From the NCBI GenBank assembly GCA_020028115.1, contig JAHWYA010000095.1, positions 1 to 6,832 of the forward strand: 6,832 nt of DNA, written 5' to 3'. How positions within the stretch are numbered: the first letter of the stretch is position 1; each line of letters begins with the position of its first letter. Positions 6,331 to 6,832 of this stretch are shown one piece after another. The DNA is from Anaeromyxobacter sp. (GTDB lineage Bacteria; Myxococcota; Myxococcia; Myxococcales; Anaeromyxobacteraceae). A model generated the notes under the pieces. The model was not told where the DNA came from. It did no database searches and was given only the letters and a program-made list of their open reading frames with translations. Both the position numbers and the translations under genes were made by a program.

Positions 6331-6832
6331 CTAGCAGTACGCGTCCCACGCGCCGCAGCGGCGGCACCGCCACGCCCGCGCCGCCGCGTCGGCGCCGCAC
6401 CGTACGCAGCGGATCGGGCGCGCGCGGCGCAGGAGCGCCGCCACGAGGAGCTCGTGGCGCGCCGCGAGGTCGTCCGGGCCGGGCGCCTCCGCCTCGCGGA
6501 GCAGCTCGCGCATCGCCACCGTCACCTCGCCGGTGCGGTCGAGCTCGAGCGCGGCGTGGAGCGCCGCGAGCGCGTCGCCGATCCGGCGCTCGCGCTGCAG
6601 CGCCCGCGCGTGGAGCAGGCGGAGGCCCGCGTCCTCGGGGCGTGCCGCGATCCGGCTGCGCACGAAGACCTCGACCGCCGCACCTCCCGGGATCCGCTGG
6701 AGCGTGGACCACGCGAGGACGGCCGCGCGCGGGTCGGCGTCGAGCGCGAGCGCCACGGCCGCGAGCGCCGCCGGCGCGTCCCCCCTCCCCGCCTCCGCGT
6801 CGGCGACGGCGAGGTGCCCGTCCGCGCTCGCC
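6331..6832 (-). CDS. TPR protein with C-terminal zinc ribbon, LapB/YciM-like (partial, N-terminus beyond window)
   Basis: The 3' part of a minus-strand gene; the frame stays open to the right edge, giving about 166 residues. The GTG at 6756 is not the start, because the residues before it (GHLAVADAEAGRGDAPAALA) are good TPR sequence. Helical TPR-type repeats continue through LLHARALQRERRIGDALAAL and a following ALELD. The end is a zinc ribbon with CVRC and CRRC pairs ten residues apart, then GAWDAYC. TPRs followed by a rubredoxin-like CxxC/CxxC ending with W-D are the hallmark of LapB (YciM), an inner-membrane-anchored protein that controls LPS synthesis through LpxC turnover. The N-terminal membrane anchor needed to confirm this is outside the window. 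Other TPR/zinc-ribbon proteins remain possible, so no symbol is given. Confidence 0.8.
   Translation of the reverse strand, partial: ASADGHLAVADAEAGRGDAPAALAAVALALDADPRAAVLAWSTLQRIPGGAAVEVFVRSRIAARPEDAGLRLLHARALQRERRIGDALAALHAALELDRTGEVTVAMRELLREAEAPGPDDLAARHELLVAALLRRARPIRCVRCGADAAARAWRCRRCGAWDAYC

Noticed and set aside
6128..6334. A 68-codon plus-strand ORF over the end of the barrel gene
   Set aside because: It is Arg/Gly-rich and out of frame with both the barrel and the homologous tail segment, which explain this stretch better.
6756..6756. GTG as the start of a complete 141-aa zinc-ribbon protein
   Set aside because: The frame upstream is open to the window edge and reads as TPR sequence, so the gene is longer and cut by the window.

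Overview
The window is very GC-rich, with G or C in nearly every third codon position of the real genes and long shadow reading frames on both strands. Gene content and style suggest a Gram-negative bacterium of the Myxococcota, perhaps an Anaeromyxobacter-like organism: an outer-membrane barrel protein, a SPOR protein next to argS, and a GYF_2-like membrane protein. The lineage is an inference from composition and protein style only. The window looks chromosomal. I see no insertion sequence, integrase, phage gene, tRNA, rRNA or CRISPR array.

Layout. (1) 127-1997, plus strand: a two-gene unit with a COG2509-type FAD-dependent oxidoreductase, followed by a 93-aa tail-anchored GYF_2-like protein that starts at a GTG overlapping the oxidoreductase stop by 4 nt. 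(2) 1998-2130: a convergent junction packed with inverted repeats, including two related 14-bp perfect palindromes. (3) 4971 down to 2131, minus strand: a compact unit argS, SPOR-domain protein, small cupin, with gaps of 9 and 18 nt. (4) 4972-5087: a 116-bp divergent promoter region in which both start codons sit where transcription would be expected to begin. (5) 5088-6164, plus strand: an exported protein with a periplasmic CsgG/TolB-N-like domain and a C-terminal barrel of about eight strands. (6) 6165-6308: a 47-codon open segment, in frame after the barrel gene's TAG, homologous to the last beta-hairpin of that same barrel. (7) 6304-6330: a hairpin at the second convergent junction. (8) 6331-6832, minus strand: the C-terminal part of a TPR protein with a terminal zinc ribbon (LapB/YciM-like), running off the right edge.

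The genes do not form one pathway. argS is translation housekeeping, with a cell-envelope/division gene (SPOR) and a probable sugar-related cupin behind it. The barrel protein and the LapB-like protein are envelope functions. The most interesting signal is region 6: a duplicated or cut-off barrel hairpin directly behind a stop codon, with an intact coding signature. It could be a barrel-growth fossil, a recent nonsense mutation or a remnant of a paralog. I did not find a complete, clearly new multi-gene system here.
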